Positions 1 to 30,544 of a stretch of DNA of 64,000 bases are shown piece after piece (the first letter of the stretch is position 1; the number at the start of each line of letters is the position of its first letter). Made by a program: the position numbers and the translations under genes. Source of the stretch: Bolinopsis microptera. Lineage: Eukaryota > Ctenophora > Tentaculata > Lobata > Bolinopsidae. The stretch lies in NCBI RefSeq assembly GCF_026151205.1, contig NC_087084.1, forward strand, positions 3,258,845-3,322,844, written 5' to 3'. The notes beneath the pieces are model-generated. The model was not told where the DNA came from and did not search any database. It saw only the letters and a list, made by a program, of their open reading frames with translations.

Positions 1-1390
1 GCCATCCTCCTCAGTCCTCCTCCTCAGTCCTCCTCCTCCTGGGTCCTCCTCCTCCTCTTCATCCTCCTCCTCTTCCTCCTCGGTCCTCAGTCCTCCTCCT
101 CCTGGGTCCTCCTCTTCATCCTTCTCATCAGTCCTCCTCCTCCCCAGTCCTCTCCCAGTCCCCCTCCTTCTCCTCCTCCTATTCAGTCCTCCTCCTCCTC
201 CTCATCCTCCTCCTCAGTTCTCCTCAGTCCTCCTTCTCATTTCTCCTAAGTCCTCCTCCTGAGTCCTCCTCCTCCTCTTCCTCCTGAGTCCTCCTCCTCC
301 TCCCTCTCAGTCATCCTCCTCAGTCATCCTCCTCAGCCATCCTCCCCAGCCATCCTCCTCAGCCATCCTCCTCAGTCCTCCTCCTTCTCAGTCCTCCTCA
401 GTCCTCAGTCCTCCTCCTCCTGAGTCCTCCTCCTCCTCCTCCTCTTCCCTCTCAGTCATCCTCCTCAGCCATCCTCCTCAGTCCTCCTCCTCCTGGGTCC
501 TCCTCCTCCTCTTCCTCCTCGGTCCTCAGTCCTCCTCCTCTTGGGTCCTCCTCTTCATCCTTCTCATCAGTCCTCCTCCTCCCCAGTCCTCTCCCAGTCC
601 CCCTCCTTCTCCTCCTCCTATTCAGTCCTCCTCCTCCTCCTCCTCCTCCTCCTCCTCCTCCTCCTCAGTTCTCCTCAGTCCTCCTTCTCATTTCTCCTAA
701 GTCCTCCTCCCGTCCTCCTCCTCCTCTTACTCCTGAGTCCTCCTCCTGAGTCCTCCTCCTCCTCCCTCTCAGTCATCCTCCTCAGCCATCCTCCCCAGCC
801 ATCCTCCTCATCCATCCTCCTCAGTCCTCCTCCTCCTCCTGAGTTCTCCTCCTGGGTCCTCCTGGGTCTTCCTGATCCTCCCCAGTCCTCTTCCTCCTCC
901 CCTCCTCAGTCCTCCTCCTACTCCTCCTCCTCGTCCTCAGTCCTCCTCATCAGTCCTCAACAGTTCTCCTCCTCCCCAGTCCTCCTCCTCCTCCTGGGGC
1001 CTTTTCCTGGGTCCTCCTCCTGGGTCTTCCTCCTCCTGGGTCCTCCTCCTCCTGGGTCCTCCTTCTCCTCCTCAGTCCTTCTCCTCCTCCTCCTCAGTCC
1101 TCTTCCTCCTCTTCCTCCTCCTCCTCCCTCTCAGTCATCCTCCTCAGCCATCCTCCTCAGCCATCCTCCTCAGTCCTCCTCCTTCTCAGTCCTCCTCAGT
1201 CCTCCTCCTGAGTCCTCCTCCTCCTGAGTCATCCTCCTCAGTTATCCTCCTCCTCCTCCTAGGTCCTCCTTCTGGGTCCTCCTCCTCCTCCTCCTCCTGG
1301 GTCTTCCTGATCCTTCTCCTCCCTCTCAGTCATCCTCCTCAGCCATCCTCCTTAGCCATCCTCCTCAGTACTCTTCAGTACTCTTCAGTA
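1..1390. repeat. Pyrimidine-rich (CCT/CAGT) satellite, left end outside window
   Basis: Almost pure C/T plus strand built from TCCTCC runs separated by CAGT, GAGT or GGGT words. A block containing CATCCTTCTCATCAGTCC occurs near 115 and again near 555, so there is a higher-order repeat of about 440 bp. The long open frame here (Ser/Pro/Leu only) is a by-product of the repeat and is not called a gene. The strand asymmetry could allow triplex (H-DNA) formation. It lies upstream of the first visible receptor exon, probably in an intron or 5' flank. Confidence 0.9.
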
Positions 1391-1404
1391 CTCTTCAGTC
1401 CTCA

Positions 1405-1625
1405 AAATGTTTGTCCGCTAATGTCCACCAATGTCCGCTAATGTCCACCAATGTCCGTCCAAGTCCGCCAATGTCCGTCCGGGTCCGCCAATGTCCGTCC
1501 GAGTCCGCCAATGTCCGTCCGAGTCCGCCAATGTCCGTCCGTGTCCGCCAATGTCCCAAAAAACACGTCCGTTGTCTCATAGAATCCAAAAAGGACAGGA
1601 CATAGGCGGACATAGACGGACATGA
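1405..1625. repeat. 20-bp minisatellite (AATGTCCGTCCGAGTCCGCC)
   Basis: Starts as 10-bp words (AATGTCCGCT, AATGTCCACC) and becomes about five 20-bp units with one- or two-base differences, then degenerates. The overlapping short ORFs on both strands are repeat artefacts. Confidence 0.85.
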
Positions 1626-1702
1626 CACCCCCCCCCCTATATTCTACTGTTCAGCTGAAGTCCATGTCTGATTAACAACAAATCAAATTACTTATTTTCC
1701 AG

Positions 1703-21816
<20,114 letters not shown>

Positions 21817-22009
21817 CAGAAACATGTCTCACTAGTTGAGACACCTACCTGTCTCGATTGAGACACGCTCAACATCCCACCAGATGCAGAAACACTGGCA
21901 GGGACGCAGATTGAACGGCGAGCTTTCCGCGCGATGGTGTGTGATCAAAAAACAAATTTTATTCTTTGTAATAGATGCTGAATCGGCTACCGGACAACTG
22001 AACCCAATT
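21817..22009. other. Receptor 3' flank
   Basis: Probable 3' UTR/intergenic; GTCTCA/TGAGAC inverted words near 21825-21860. Confidence 0.35.
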
Positions 22010-22014
22010 TAGAC

Positions 22015-22043
22015 TACCCCTAACTCTAACCCTAACCCTAACC
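22015..22043. repeat. Short telomere-like (CCCTAA) run
   Basis: CCCTAACTCTAACCCTAACC, three to four units of the metazoan telomere motif in an interstitial position. Confidence 0.75.
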
Positions 22044-22623
22044 AATTAAGCTGATTGGTTAGTATGAACTAGGTTCAATTGTGTTCATTTGTCGGTCACC
22101 CGCTGAATCGGTTGTTAAAAGAGCGAACATAAAGAAGATTGTGTCTCTTGTGATATATATATATATACCACCAAGGCTGATATCTGCTCTGAATTACCTG
22201 GTTTATGACGTCATTTTGGTCTCCAAAATGCTTCAAAATATTCATCTTATCCTCGGGAATGGTTTATGTTGAACTCTATCGATGACCGAGGAAAAAACTT
22301 TATGGTGTTTTCCATGAGAGATCTTGTATGGATATATTTATCATCCCGCTTTTGTGAAAGTCGATAGGAGTGCCCAAAGGAAGGTCTTCTATCATATTGA
22401 TAGGGACTCTTTGAAAACGATGTATCTTTCCCGTCCTTTCTGACACAGCTAGTTTTATTCAGATCTGAGATCCCACTTTTATGTTTACATGTGTTCGCAG
22501 ATCTGGGTAAAATCGGATAACTTTAACTGCAAACGATTTGTTGATTTAATTTAACTGTGTCTTTCAATGGTCACATATTCTTATTTTCGTAAAATATAAG
22601 ATTTATATAACAGGGTGGCTTGT

Positions 22624-22772
22624 AGATCCGGATACTGGTGGGTGAATCATATTTTTTCTGACATGTGACATATATTGACCAATCAGCTTCCAGAATTGAC
22701 CATTTAAAACACACTAATTACTGTCACACGTTAAAACAAATATGGTCCACTTTCCCGCCAACATCTGGACCT
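22624..22772. mobile_element. Short MITE, CTGGTGGG family, copy B
   Basis: Left GATCCGGATACTGGTGGGT, right inverted ACTTTCCCGCCAACATCTGG; subterminal TGACATGTGAC / GTCACACGTT. Same layout as copy A. Confidence 0.65.
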
Positions 22773-23200
22773 AAACTGCAGCGAAATGAGGCTATTAAGT
22801 TATTACTAATTTTCTTTTTAATTTTGGTTCCGAAATTTTTTTCGAAATTACATTTCCGCTAAAACATTTCAGACCTATCTGAGAAATCCGAAAATGTCCA
22901 TAAATTCTGCCCCTTTTCGAAGAATTATGTACACAAGAGCCGCGTTTTTGCGCCACTCGCATTCCAGCAAACTGCTAATAATGCTGCACGTGGCTACCCC
23001 GCAACTTTCTAAATTTAACTGGTTTCGGTTTGCTGCATTGCCATTGCTGAAAGTTGAAACTCATCCCACTACTTTGGCTGTTTGTGTTATGATATGTAAA
23101 CGGTTATTATCTGTACTCTCTGTAAAACTTAAGATATCTTTTACTTTTAGTACATAATATTTTTGTAGGAATTCGATGCATCTGAGCAGTGCTCTTTTAA
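22773..23200. other. Intergenic, no supported gene
   Basis: An 87-codon ORF at 22894-23157 has no recognisable motif and is not called. Confidence 0.4.
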
Positions 23201-23203
23201 TTA

Positions 23204-23440
23204 GGGGTCGTTGACATATTACGTAATTACGTAATCACTTAATTACATATTATATAATTACGCAATCACTTAATTACATATTACGTAATCACTCTGGACA
23301 ATTTGGAACCCCCTCCTCCCTCCGTAATCATTTTTACACATAGCTATTGTGTCAAAATCACTCTAGCGTAATCATTTGAAACCCCCCTCCCCCTCCCCCT
23401 CCCCCCTCGGCTGATTACTTGTGAATATGTGAACGACCCC
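23204..23440. mobile_element. PIF/Harbinger-like MITE, copy 1
   Basis: GGGGTCGTTGACATATTACG at the left and inverted AATATGTGAACGACCCC at the right, flanked by TTA and TTG. Interior carries GTAATCA words and CCCCCTCC. Same family, opposite orientation, at 48318-48491. Confidence 0.75.
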
Positions 23441-24549
23441 TTGACAGTTGATTGGTAATTTATAATCGTTTTCAATGATTCAGTGGACAGCTATTATAGA
23501 GGAGCGTAATAGTGAGAGTTGGCCGAAGTTTGTTTTTTTCAAGTGGTAGCAATTCTATTTCAAAGATTTTATTGGTCGTTGTTGACAGACTTATCACGTA
23601 ATTGGCCAGTTAAATCTTCGAATTGCAGCAACGTGTCAAAACAATTCTTGCGCTATTTCTTAGCCTTAACCAAAGTAGTTGACTGATAGTTATTTGTAGA
23701 TATTGAAGTGTCTGATAGAATGCAAGATTTGGGTTGTGTATAAACAGTAAAATATAAATGAGGAAAACTTTAAAACAATATTTCTTACTTCAAAATGTTT
23801 CCCGTTAACTGATTTATCGTGTTAATAGTCATTTAAACTTAAATTGTCTTTAAAATTACACATTTGTTGCGAAAATAACAAGTTCGTGTGGAAATTATAT
23901 CAAATAATCCTTTTAAAAAAACTATTTTTGGTTAATGGTCACGTACTCGAGTTTCATCTTAAATTTAGCTGATAGTACGCGGTTGATAAGTTTATCTTTC
24001 AAATGCTTTACTGTGTAAATATTTATTATATATTACTTGACTTATCTACACTGATTTGGTATGACCGATAGTGTTCTTTATTTTATGTTTGGTTCCGATT
24101 TACTGAATTGTAACCCGTGAGAACACCGAGCAACACAGCTTTTATCAACTGTATATACAGTATAGATGGTATGTGACTCCAAGGATCCATCATTTTAGCA
24201 TACCACCATTGCATCTAATACTATGCTTGAAATTATAAAGCCTCTTCATAGACTTTATCGAGTTACTCTTGAAGTTGAATTCTTGCTCTGGAATTTAGAA
24301 ATTGTTTTAAGCCAGATGCTCACCCGCCAAGATTATGTTTCATTGTTCCAGGATTGGCAATTGTCTGCTTCGTTTTTAGTTTTATAACAAACTGATACAT
24401 GTCTTTTACTTCACATACGTCGTTTACTTTGTTTTTACGGTTACTACCGGGATATGTTAGTGTTACTAACTGGGAATATTGACAAAGTAAAAACTCATTG
24501 TTTTTTAAGTGACTCATTACGCAGTTTAAATGTTAAATTACACTGCTTA
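23441..24549. other. Intergenic, no supported gene
   Basis: AT-rich; short ORFs only. Confidence 0.4.
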
Positions 24550-24559
24550 CCTACAACCT

Positions 24560-25450
24560 AGCTCGCTGATTGTTACTCTAGCTTCTCTCCGCTAATTACC
24601 TGGCACGCCAATCCCAACGCGCCGCGCTCTTTTCTTACCGGGTGACACTCGTAAAATATTTGTTTCAAATAGACCGTTGACAAGTCCAGCTCGGCGCGCG
24701 TCTTGCAGTATGGTAGGTTATGAACCTGCGCGCTATTGTAGTGCGATGCACTACTGGGCCGCACAGCGCATCCAATAATGCTTCTCGCAATCACATGCAA
24801 AGCGGCGAGATGAGAATAGAAGGATTGACATCGTGAATCAAACGCGCTACAACTCTTTTTGAGCTTCTCGCATTACACTTGACGGATATGCATGTTTCAG
24901 TTACCCGTCTAAATTTCTTCGGACTAGTGCCGCTATAATTCATAATTTCTTTTCGAAATATTAGCATGAGGTAATTGCAAGTCACAAGTGCTATGAAGTA
25001 GCGCGCCGCGCCGAGCTAGTCCATTAACAATGGACAAATAGCAATTTCATGAGGCTCGCAATGTTGATTTTAAACGACTATTTTGCACGCGTGCAACGTG
25101 CAATTACACGATAATATTTAATCACATGCGACAGTCTAAACTCTAAACGCTAAAAAATTAATTTATTTTGACCATTGTTAATGATTTGGTCCGGCGCGCG
25201 CTACTTCGAGAAGAAAAGCGGAGCGCGCTAATTCGAAGAAATTTAGACGAGTAACATCCGTCAAATTTTATTGCGATTCACGATTGCTTTGACATACGTT
25301 GCATGCCACTTTTCGCGCGCGAGGCGGAAAAAGGGGCATACAATGAAGGAAATCGGACTTTTTGGAGGGACGCATATTTTGCGTCCCTATTATCCTATTT
25401 GACCAAATATGGGAGTAATTGACTGAGATGGTGCGCGCGCACCACCAAAA
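24560..25450. repeat. GCGCGC-rich fold-back region
   Basis: Imperfect inverted arms: GTTACCCGTCTAAATTTCTT (~24900) with AGAAATTTAGACGAGTAAC (~25237), and CGAGCTAGTCCATTAACAATGG (~25013) against CCATTGTTAATGATTTGGTCC (~25172). The loop between is ~120 bp. Locally rich in GCGCGC, unlike flanking AT-rich DNA. Small ORFs here span the arms and are not called. Confidence 0.65.
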
Positions 25451-25940
25451 CAGTTAAATGCATTGTTTTTGACTAAGTTGCAATATTTGTGAGTTTACTT
25501 GGTATCTTTATACTATTTTTATTATTTAAACGACTTTATTAAGTCATTGGAACCTTCATACGAACAAAAATGTAAATGTTTTAATATTTGTGTAAACCGA
25601 AAACTTGTAATTTTGTTTCAAACTGCTTAATTTTTGTACGGCGCTACTAATCCATAAAACTCGCGATCTATTTATATTTCGCATTGGATATATAGATGAC
25701 CAATGATATCACAGTATTAAAGTCATGTGATACCGCGATGAGCTATCTGGCGTCTGCCTAAGATCATATTTATGCTTTCTCCTATTTTATCACTCGATAG
25801 CGGTAACTCTTTACATATGCTTTGTGCTTATACTTTTTTGTTCAACCTGTTGTTCAATTTGTTTAACATTTCTTTGGTTATTTCAAACCACTTCAATCCC
25901 AAAATTTATACATCTAACCATCTCTCTGGTTGCTTCCATC
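25451..25940. other. Intergenic, no supported gene
   Basis: A 122-codon ORF starting at 25772 runs into GGGACCGGGA repeats and is not called. Confidence 0.4.
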
Positions 25941-25948
25941 TCGTTAAA

Positions 25949-26060
25949 GCCAAGGCTCGACCGGGACCGCTTTTTGGCCGGGACTGGGAAAAAGTGCCGG
26001 AACCGGGATTAAGACCGGGACCGGGATTAGGGATCAGGATTAAGCCGGAATCCTGGTCTT
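25949..26060. mobile_element. Fragment of CCCGGTC-array element
   Basis: GACCGGGACCGGGATTAG and related words as in the hAT-like element at 10402-11216, without visible ends. Confidence 0.55.
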
Positions 26061-26116
26061 ATCACAAGTTGGGCATTCTCCAGTACTGTTTGGCTATTAT
26101 GGCTAATCACCTCCAA

Positions 26117-27245
26117 TCCAACCTCATATCACATTTATAAGGTTTCTCTCCAGTGTGTATTCGCTTGTGATAAGTAAGATTGCTTCTTGTCGCGTGAGAA
26201 GCAAGATGGCTATATACTTTCCGTGAATGAGTAGCTACAAATATCACATTTATAAGGTTTCTCTCCGGTGTGGGTTCGTTTGTGACGAATAAGAGTTTCA
26301 ATTCGCGCGGCTGAGTAGCTACAAATATCACATTTATAAGGTTTCTCTCCACTGTGTTTTCGTTGGTGACAAATAAGATTGCTAATTTGCGTGGCTGAGT
26401 AGCTACAAATATCACATTTATAAGGTTTCTCTCCAGTGTGTATTCGTTTGTGAGAAGCAAGAGCGCCACTTTGCGACGCTGAGTAGCTACAAATATCACA
26501 TTTATAAGGTTTCTCTCCACTGTGTTTTCGTTTGTGACAAATAAGATTGCTAATTTGCGTGGCTGAGTAGCTACAAACATCACATTTAAAAGGTTTCTCT
26601 CCAGTGTGTATTCGTTTGTGAGAAGCAAGAGCGCCTATTTGCGAGGCTGAGTAGCTACAAATATCACATTTATAAGGTTTTTCTCTGGCGTGTTTTCGTT
26701 TGTGAGAAGCAAGAGCGCCACTTCTCGAGGATGTGTAGCTACAAACATCACATTTATAAGGTTTCTCTCCAGTACGAGTCGACATGTACTTCTTTAAATT
26801 GCGTTCAGACAGAACAGTATCTCCAATATTAATCATTAATAGATTTGGAAATATCCACAATGCTTTGAGGGTTGGTATTCAGAGGATCATTAGAAAGAGA
26901 GGAGCTGGGACTTGCATTACATTCACCGTTTAGAGGTTCACTTTTTATAGTCGTGTCACAAATCTCCGCTTTATACACTGGCAATACTTCTAGTTCTATT
27001 TTTGTTCCTTCAGTGTTTAAATACAATTGTGCAGTTCCATTTCCAATTTCGTAATGTTCGGCTGTTAAATCTTCGGTCTTTATTTCGAGGTCAAGGTGAT
27101 ATTTTGTGTCATCTTCAAACTTTGACGCGTTATTTGGTAGAAGGATTGTAGTTGACGGAAAGGTGTCGATGTCTGATACTTCTTTTTTAACGAACCCTTC
27201 CACATCTTGTTGTCCACATTCTGCCATTCTGAATGGTGTTATCAT
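26117..27245 (-). pseudogene. C2H2 zinc-finger gene 1, frameshifted
   Basis: N-terminal domain (MITPFRMAECGQQD...) from ATG at 27245 is open to a stop after QSIVDISKSIND, where a 7-bp insertion (CATTAAT, about 26834-26840) shifts the frame. Six full fingers follow in the new frame (26210-26800), then a 4-bp insertion in CTATATACTT (~26212) breaks the seventh. A further finger is visible to 26130. Downstream the family 3' sequence is absent, so this is the distal edge of the cluster. A finger-only protein could still start at internal ATGs, but a pseudogene is likelier. Confidence 0.75.
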
Positions 27246-27954
27246 TACCAAATAAAGTTGATGTTTAAGTACAGACCGTAACGTTTATTGTAATAACTTT
27301 TCAACTACCATCTATTTTTGAATCGATGTAATCTAAAGTAAGTAATATTGCCTCATTGAGTCACGACCTTAAATGTTACTGATCGGAATTTTGATTTATA
27401 GGACAAACAATTAAAATTTAAAACCAAACAATTGTATAGCTCTGACAATAAAGTGTCTGATAAAATATCAACGAGTAGGTCCCAAATGTTCACACATAAT
27501 AAAATTAAACATGACTATAGCCAATAGCACAGAGCCTTTAACTTTAAATTTAATAACGGGAGAAGCTGTTTTTCAGGCATTAAGGCTCATGGAAAGTCGT
27601 TCAGCAGGTTTATTTTTTGTTCAAACATTCTAATTTATAATGTCAAAGTTGGTTTTAAAGAAAAAACCTCCACATAAAAGCGAGCGACCGATTTCATTCT
27701 CGGTATCATTTTGCATTTGCGGACGGTTATTCAAATTAATATCATTGACATTTCCTTTTGTTTGGAAAAGAGAGACACTGGCAGCGGTCCACTCTACCCA
27801 TGATGGGTTTTGGTCAAATTACTATATATAGTTATATATATATATAATTATATAACTAGGCTAGAACCATGAGGTTGATGCCTCCCCCCCCAATTGTCTT
27901 TTAGTTTTCTAAGCCTTTTCTAAAAAAAGGCTTAGAAAACTAGATTTATTTACC
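27246..27954. other. Spacer upstream of zinc-finger gene 1
   Basis: Family spacer found upstream of genes 1-7 (GCATTAAGGCTCATGGAAAG, GGACGGTTATTCAAATTAAT). The CCTCCACATAA hairpin near 27660 has lost its left arm. A TATATATAT stretch (27823-27855) and a hairpin TTTTCTAAGCC...GGCTTAGAAAA (27905-27940) follow. Nearly identical to 38,760-39,250. Confidence 0.6.
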
Positions 27955-27964
27955 TCATTTTACT

Positions 27965-28154
27965 TCATTTTACCTCATCCCAATTTTGCCTTTTTTGCCT
28001 GGCCGAATGAGGTAAAATGAGGTTGACCCTCCCCCTTCTCGTCGCGGCTGAGTAGCTACATATATCACATTTAAAAGGTTTCTTCCCAGTGTGTATTCGC
28101 TTGTGATAAGTAAGATTGCTACTTTGCGCGGCTGAGTAGCTACAAATATCACAT
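27965..28154 (-). pseudogene. Out-of-frame finger remnant of gene 2
   Basis: [20 protein letters not shown] and a partial next finger, ending in TGAGGTAAAATGAGG-containing inserted sequence. Same arrangement at 39280-39470. Confidence 0.6.
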
Positions 28155-29135
28155 TTATACATTATATGGTTTTTTACCGTGTTGGGTTCGGAAATGGCTC
28201 TTCAAATCGCTTGATCGGCTAGCTCTATAGTCACACAAAGTACATGGATAGGGTCTCTCTCCAGTGTGTGTTCGTTTGTGGGAAGCAAGAGTGCTATTTT
28301 GTGAGGCTGAGTAGCTACAAATATCGCATTTATAAGGTTTCTCTCCAGTGTGTTTTCGTTTGTGAGAAGCAAGATGGCTACTTTGCGTGGCTGAGTAGCT
28401 ACAAATATCACATTTATAAGGTTTCTCTCCGGTGTGGGTTCGTTTGTGACGAATAAGAGTTTCAATTCGCGCGGCTGAGTAGCTACAAATATCACATTGA
28501 TAAGGTTTCTCTCCAGTGTGTGTTCGTTTGTGAGAAGCAAGATGGCTACTTGTCGCGGCTGAGTAGCAACAAATATCACATTTATACGGTTTCTCTCCAG
28601 TGTGTGTTCGTTTGTGAGAAGCAAGAGCGCCATCACATTTATAATAATAAGGTTTTTCACCCGTACGAGTCGACATGTACTTCTTTAAACTGTGTTCAGT
28701 CAGAACATTATTTCCAATATTAATAGATTGGGAGGTATCCACACTGCTTTGAGGGTTGGTATTCGGAAGATCATTAGAAAGAGAGGAGCTGGCTGGAATT
28801 GCATTACATTCACCTTCTAGAGGTTCACTTTGTATAGTCGTGTCACAAATCTCCGCTTTATCTGCTGGCACTGCAGTCAATACTTCTATTTTTGTTCCTT
28901 CAGTGTTTAAAAACAATTGTGCAGTTCCATTTCCAAGTTCGAAATTTTCAGCTGTTAAATCTTCGGTCTTTATTTCGAGGTCAAGGTGATATTTTGTGTC
29001 ATCTTCAAACTTGGACGCGTTATTTGGTAGAAGGATTGTAATTGACTGAAAGGTGTCGATGTCTGATACTTCTTTTTTGACGAACCCTTCCACAACCTGT
29101 TGTCCACATTCTTTCATTCTGAATGGTGTTATCAT
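28155..29135 (-). CDS. C2H2 zinc-finger gene 2, C-terminally truncated
   Basis: Start taken at ATG 29135 ([10 protein letters not shown]...). The 326 residues comprise the N-terminal domain with VKKE, IKTE and IQSE positions, a defective first finger ([16 protein letters not shown], an internal deletion), then five fingers including [19 protein letters not shown]. The frame ends GKKPYNV*, because a 7-bp insertion (ACATTAT, ~28158) sits where gene 3 reads on. At least one more finger remains out of frame at 27980-28150, then unrelated sequence replaces the family C-terminus. The helix residues differ finger to finger, so DNA specificity probably differs from its paralogues. Possibly expressed as a short protein. 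Confidence 0.65.
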   Translation of the reverse strand: MITPFRMKECGQQVVEGFVKKEVSDIDTFQSITILLPNNASKFEDDTKYHLDLEIKTEDLTAENFELGNGTAQLFLNTEGTKIEVLTAVPADKAEICDTTIQSEPLEGECNAIPASSSLSNDLPNTNPQSSVDTSQSINIGNNVLTEHSLKKYMSTRTGEKPYYYKCDGALASHKRTHTGEKPYKCDICCYSAATSSHLASHKRTHTGEKPYQCDICSYSAARIETLIRHKRTHTGEKPYKCDICSYSATQSSHLASHKRKHTGEKPYKCDICSYSASQNSTLASHKRTHTGERPYPCTLCDYRASRSSDLKSHFRTQHGKKPYNV

Positions 29136-30540
29136 TACCAAATAAAGTTGATGTTTTCAAGTACAGACTGTACCAATCTATTTTTAGAATCGATGTAATC
29201 TAATTCTAAAGCAAGTAGAAGTGCCTCATTGAGTCATGACCTTATGTTACTGATCAAAATTTTGATTTATAGGACAAACAATTAAAATTTAAAACCAAAC
29301 AATAGTATAGCTCTGACAATAAAGTGTTTGATAAAATATCAACGAGTAGGTCCCAAATATAAATGTTTACACTTACAGTTACAGATAATATAAGTAGAAA
29401 TGACCATAGCCAATAGCACAGAGCCTTTTATAATTTTAAATTTAATAACGGCAGAAGTTTTGCAGACTTGGTTTGGGATGATATTCAAAACTAGAAAGTG
29501 ACAGTTTTTTAACTTGTCATTCCGCCATACCTTCAATCTGTTTGTAAACAGACTTTGTCACTACTAAAAGGAACACGGGAACTAAAAGTAAAACGGCCGG
29601 AATCATAGTGCTGGCAAGCATGACCGACCGTTGCCCTCATTACATACCTTCCAAACCATTACCACATACTAATAGTAATATGCCCCTTTACTGTTTTTCA
29701 GGCATTAAATTTAAGTCTCATTGAACGTCGTTCAGCAGGTTTATTTTTATTTCAAAACATTCCAATTTAATGTCAAAGATGACAGGAATAAGAAATACTA
29801 ATAGTTATGTGGAGGTTTTTAGGAAAAAACCTCCACATAAAAGCGAGCGATTAATTTCATTCTCGGTATCACTATCATTTTGCATTTGCGGACGGTAATT
29901 TAAATTAATATCATTTCCTTTTGTTTGTAAAAGAGACACTGGCAGCGGTCACGTCCACTCTACCAATGATGGGTTTTGGTCAAATTACTATATATGTAAC
30001 TAGGCTAGAACCATGAAGTTGAAGCCTCCCCCACCCCCAAATTGTCTGGTAAAATGAGTGGTTTTCAATTTTAAGACTCAAGGCAACGATGGTAGAGGTG
30101 GTTAAAAATGAGTCAAATTATCCAATGTAATTTATGAGTGGCTCACAAAGCAAATTTGAAATTGTCTAAATAGCAATAGATTAACAAATTTAACGCTTGC
30201 AAACCTTGAATTAATTCCCAGTCAAATGAGACAGATGGTATTGTTATTGTATAATAAGTTATTGTATCAAGTAAAGATGTCTATAAAGCTTTTCAAAATT
30301 TGTTAATTTTCGGTAATATTAAGCAAGAAAAATATAATTATAAGGCATGCGAATAAAATTTCGTCAATAACATTTCTGCTCGAAGTAAACAAGCTAATAA
30401 GTAGTATTTCAAAACTATAAGTATTAACGACTAGCTGTTATTTCACTTGGTTCCAGTATGCAATATAACTATAACATATAACTGCAAATTAACACGTGTG
30501 AGATATGACTTCGAATGACTATAAGTATAATTTACCGTTC
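29136..30540. other. Spacer between zinc-finger genes 2 and 3
   Basis: Contains the hairpin TTATGTGGAGGTTTTTAGGA / AAAAACCTCCACATAA (29808-29845), ACTATATATGTAACT near 29987, and the conserved 3' block (AAGCAAGAAAAATATAA, CACTTGGTTCCAGTATGCA) that lies downstream of gene 3. No gene. Confidence 0.6.
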
Positions 30541-30544
30541 TATT

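Noticed and set aside
541-1227. 228-codon Ser/Pro/Leu ORF
   Set aside because: Entirely inside the CCT satellite; composition follows the repeat.
22894-23157. 87-codon intergenic ORF
   Set aside because: No motif, no splice context, length expected by chance.
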